From Betaproteobacteria bacterium (GTDB lineage Bacteria; Pseudomonadota; Gammaproteobacteria; Burkholderiales; Thiobacillaceae): 6,188 nucleotides of DNA. The DNA lies in contig JAIFLB010000008.1 of the NCBI GenBank assembly GCA_020049245.1, forward strand, positions 1 to 6,188, given 5' to 3'. A program made the translations under genes and the position numbers. Below the pieces are notes generated by a model. That model searched no databases. It was not told the origin of the DNA and saw nothing but the letters and a program-made list of their open reading frames with translations. This document shows positions 4,297-6,188 of this stretch, in pieces (position 1 is the stretch's first letter; the number at the start of each line of letters is the position of its first letter).

Positions 4297-6188
4297 TCAG
4301 GCAGGCGTGCCTTGCTTCCCATACAACAGCCGCCAGCCCAGCTTGCGCGCCTCATCGAGAAACAGCACGCTGGCCGCCACCAGCGTGGCTTTGAACCAAT
4401 CCACCAGGAGCAGGTCCGTGGTGCCGAAGATGTTTTGCGCCGGCGCCCAATGCACCGCCAGAACCTGCATCAGCAGCACACCTGCGAGGGCCAGCCAAAG
4501 TTTTCCGTTGCGCAGGAAATGCGCGTTGAAGGCGCTGCCATGCTCGTTGCGTGCGTTGAACACGTTGAAGAACTGGAACAGCACAAAGGTGGTGAAAGCC
4601 AGCGTAAGTGCATATACCCGGCCTTGCTCGGCAAGCGCATGCTGGAACAGCAGCAGCGTGCCCAGCATCATCGTGACGCCATACAGGGCCAGGCGTCCTA
4701 GCCGCTTCAGAGTCAGGATTTCAGCCGCTTGCTGGCGCGGCGTATCGCGCATGATGCCTGCGCGCGCCGGTTCGATGCCCAGCGTCATCGCCGGAGGCCC
4801 GTCCATGATGATGTTGATCCAGAGCAACTGAATGGCGCTGAACGGCGCCGGCATGCCGGTCAACGTGGCGCCCAGTACGGTCAGGATCGCACCGATGTTG
4901 GTGGAGAGCTGGAAGCGGACGAACTTGACGATGTTGTCGTACACCACGCGGCCCTCCTCGACGGCGCGCACGATGGTGGCGAAGTTGTCATCGGTCAGTA
5001 CCATGCTGGCCGCCTCGCGGGTGACGGCAGTGCCGGTGATGCCCATGGCAATGCCAATGTCGGCGGCTTTCAAGGCCGGCGCGTCGTTGACGCCGTCGCC
5101 GGTCATCGCGACGACATGGCCGTCCGCTTTCAGGGCCTTGACGATGCGCACCTTGTGGCTGGGCGAAACCCGGGCAAACACGCTGATCGTGTTGATCCGG
5201 TCGGCCAGGCTGGCATCGTCGAGCGCATCGAGTTCAGCGCCGCTGACCACCTCGCCGACACGGCCATCGACCAGACCCAGCTCGCGACCGATCGCAGCGG
5301 CGGTAGTCTTGTGGTCGCCGGTAATCATCTTGACCGCGATGCCAGCCTGCTGACACAGCGCGATCGCGGCGGCCGCTTCCGGGCGCGGCGGGTCCAGCAG
5401 GCCGGCGAGGCCGAGGAAGGTCCAGTCACCGACCCAGACATTCAGGTCGCCGGCTGGATCGAAATCGCGCGCCGGAATGCACCGCCGCGCCACCGCGATG
5501 ACGCGCAGGCTTTGCTCGGCCATGCATTCGACTTCGCTTTCGATACGCTGCCGCATGGCGGTATCTATTGGCGCTTCACCGGCTCCCGACAGCCATTGCG
5601 TGGCATGCGCCAGCAGCACGGCGGGCGCGCCCTTGATGCACATTTCGATCTGCTCGCCGCTGTGGTGAAACGTGGCCATGAACTTGTGCACCGAATCGAA
5701 CGGAATCTCGGCAATGCGTGGCGCGTGGGCCTGTTCCGCCTCGGGTAACAGGCCGCCCTTCTGGGCCAGCACCCAGAGCGCGCCTTCGGTCGGATCACCG
5801 ACCAGCTCCGCTTGCCGCACCTGCGAATCTGTACACAGCGCCATCGGCAGCAGATACGGTCGCACATCCAGCGTTGCCGGCAAGCCGATGTCACCTGCCA
5901 CAGCATAGCCTTCGCCGCTGATCTGGAAGGACGCACCAGCAAACCAGCCGGCGCGCGCGGTCATCTGATTGAGCGTCAACGTGCCGGTTTTGTCGCTGCA
6001 GATCACCGTCGTCGAACCCAGGGTTTCCACTGCCGCGAGCTTTTTCAGAATCGCCCGGTTTTGCGCCATGCGCCACATGCCGATCGCCAGCGTCACCGTG
6101 ACCACCGCCGGCAAGCCTTCCGGAATCGCCGCCACCGCCAGCGCCACCGCGGTCATCGCCGACTCCGCCCAAGGCTGGCCGCGTAGCA
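4297..6188 (-). CDS. P2-type (Ca2+/Mn2+-type) cation-transporting P-type ATPase, 5' end outside window
   Basis: ATP-driven inner-membrane cation pump. The frame stays open to the window edge and gives about 629 residues; the family usually has 850-950, so the first ~250-300 (actuator domain, M1-M3) are missing. The ATG at 6156 lies inside M4 and is not a start. Numbered from that Met: M4 with IPEGLP (11-16, Glu13), phosphorylation site SDKTGT (Asp55), nucleotide-domain KGAP (175-178), TGD (279-281), the hinge TGDGVNDAP (352-360), then M5-M10. Compared by eye with SERCA, the site-II residues Glu309, Asn796 and Asp800 are kept (Glu13, Asn448, Asp452). The site-I Glu771 position is Ala423 and Thr799 is Met451. 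The M6 sequence WINIIMDGPPA closely matches yeast PMR1/SPCA pumps, so one Ca2+ or Mn2+ per cycle is the likely cargo. The gene converges on htpX; its promoter is not visible. Confidence 0.94.
   Translation of the reverse strand, partial: LRGQPWAESAMTAVALAVAAIPEGLPAVVTVTLAIGMWRMAQNRAILKKLAAVETLGSTTVICSDKTGTLTLNQMTARAGWFAGASFQISGEGYAVAGDIGLPATLDVRPYLLPMALCTDSQVRQAELVGDPTEGALWVLAQKGGLLPEAEQAHAPRIAEIPFDSVHKFMATFHHSGEQIEMCIKGAPAVLLAHATQWLSGAGEAPIDTAMRQRIESEVECMAEQSLRVIAVARRCIPARDFDPAGDLNVWVGDWTFLGLAGLLDPPRPEAAAAIALCQQAGIAVKMITGDHKTTAAAIGRELGLVDGRVGEVVSGAELDALDDASLADRINTISVFARVSPSHKVRIVKALKADGHVVAMTGDGVNDAPALKAADIGIAMGITGTAVTREAASMVLTDDNFATIVRAVEEGRVVYDNIVKFVRFQLSTNIGAILTVLGATLTGMPAPFSAIQLLWINIIMDGPPAMTLGIEPARAGIMRDTPRQQAAEILTLKRLGRLALYGVTMMLGTLLLFQHALAEQGRVYALTLAFTTFVLFQFFNVFNARNEHGSAFNAHFLRNGKLWLALAGVLLMQVLAVHWAPAQNIFGTTDLLLVDWFKATLVAASVLFLDEARKLGWRLLYGKQGTPA

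Noticed and set aside
4729..5748. Long plus-strand open frame (339 codons) antisense to the ATPase
   Set aside because: It lies wholly within the well-supported ATPase gene, has an Arg/His/Asp-rich composition with no recognisable domain, and is the kind of frame high GC content produces opposite a real gene.
6154..6156. ATG at 6156 as the start of the ATPase
   Set aside because: It falls in the M4 helix, directly before AVALAVAAIPEGLP. The frame continues to the window edge, and the actuator domain must lie upstream.

Overview
The window carries five protein-coding genes on a roughly 60% GC stretch that reads like a Gram-negative proteobacterial chromosome. A betaproteobacterium is my best guess, from the HtpX and RND sequence style; this is an impression, not a phylogenetic result. 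The first and last genes are cut by the window edges. No tRNA, rRNA, CRISPR array, transposase or phage gene is visible.

Layout. (1) 1-1575 (+): C-terminal half of a heavy-metal RND efflux pump (CusA/CzcA superfamily). (2) 1594-1971 (+), 18 nt downstream: a small exported protein of unknown function whose predicted mature N-terminus carries an HxxH pair; probably the last gene of the efflux operon. (3) 2081-2971 (+): a diguanylate cyclase with the size and layout of E. coli DgcZ, a zinc-sensing CZB domain followed by GGDEF. By eye two of the four expected zinc ligands are replaced. (4) 3201-4079 (+): the membrane metalloprotease HtpX, behind a good match to a heat-shock (sigma-32) promoter. 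(5) 4297-6188 (-): most of a P2-type cation ATPase that converges on htpX. Its visible ion-site residues look like secretory-pathway (PMR1/SPCA) Ca2+/Mn2+ pumps rather than SERCA.

Gaps. 1972-2080 shows no convincing promoter or terminator. 2972-3200 holds an AT-rich palindrome, the sigma-32-like promoter and a perfect inverted repeat over its -10 region. 4080-4296 separates the convergent genes and holds a degenerate dRS3-like/ATTCCC repeat hairpin plus two hairpins that could end ATPase transcription.

How they may work together. The pump and small periplasmic protein probably deal with periplasmic metal. The cyclase could turn a metal or other signal into c-di-GMP. HtpX does inner-membrane protein quality control, and the ATPase moves Ca2+ or Mn2+. 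Envelope and metal homeostasis is the common thread, but only genes 1 and 2 are spaced like a clear operon. I found no clearly undescribed system. The most interesting points are the altered zinc site of the cyclase, the uncharacterised small exported protein, and the non-CusA-like metal positions of the pump.
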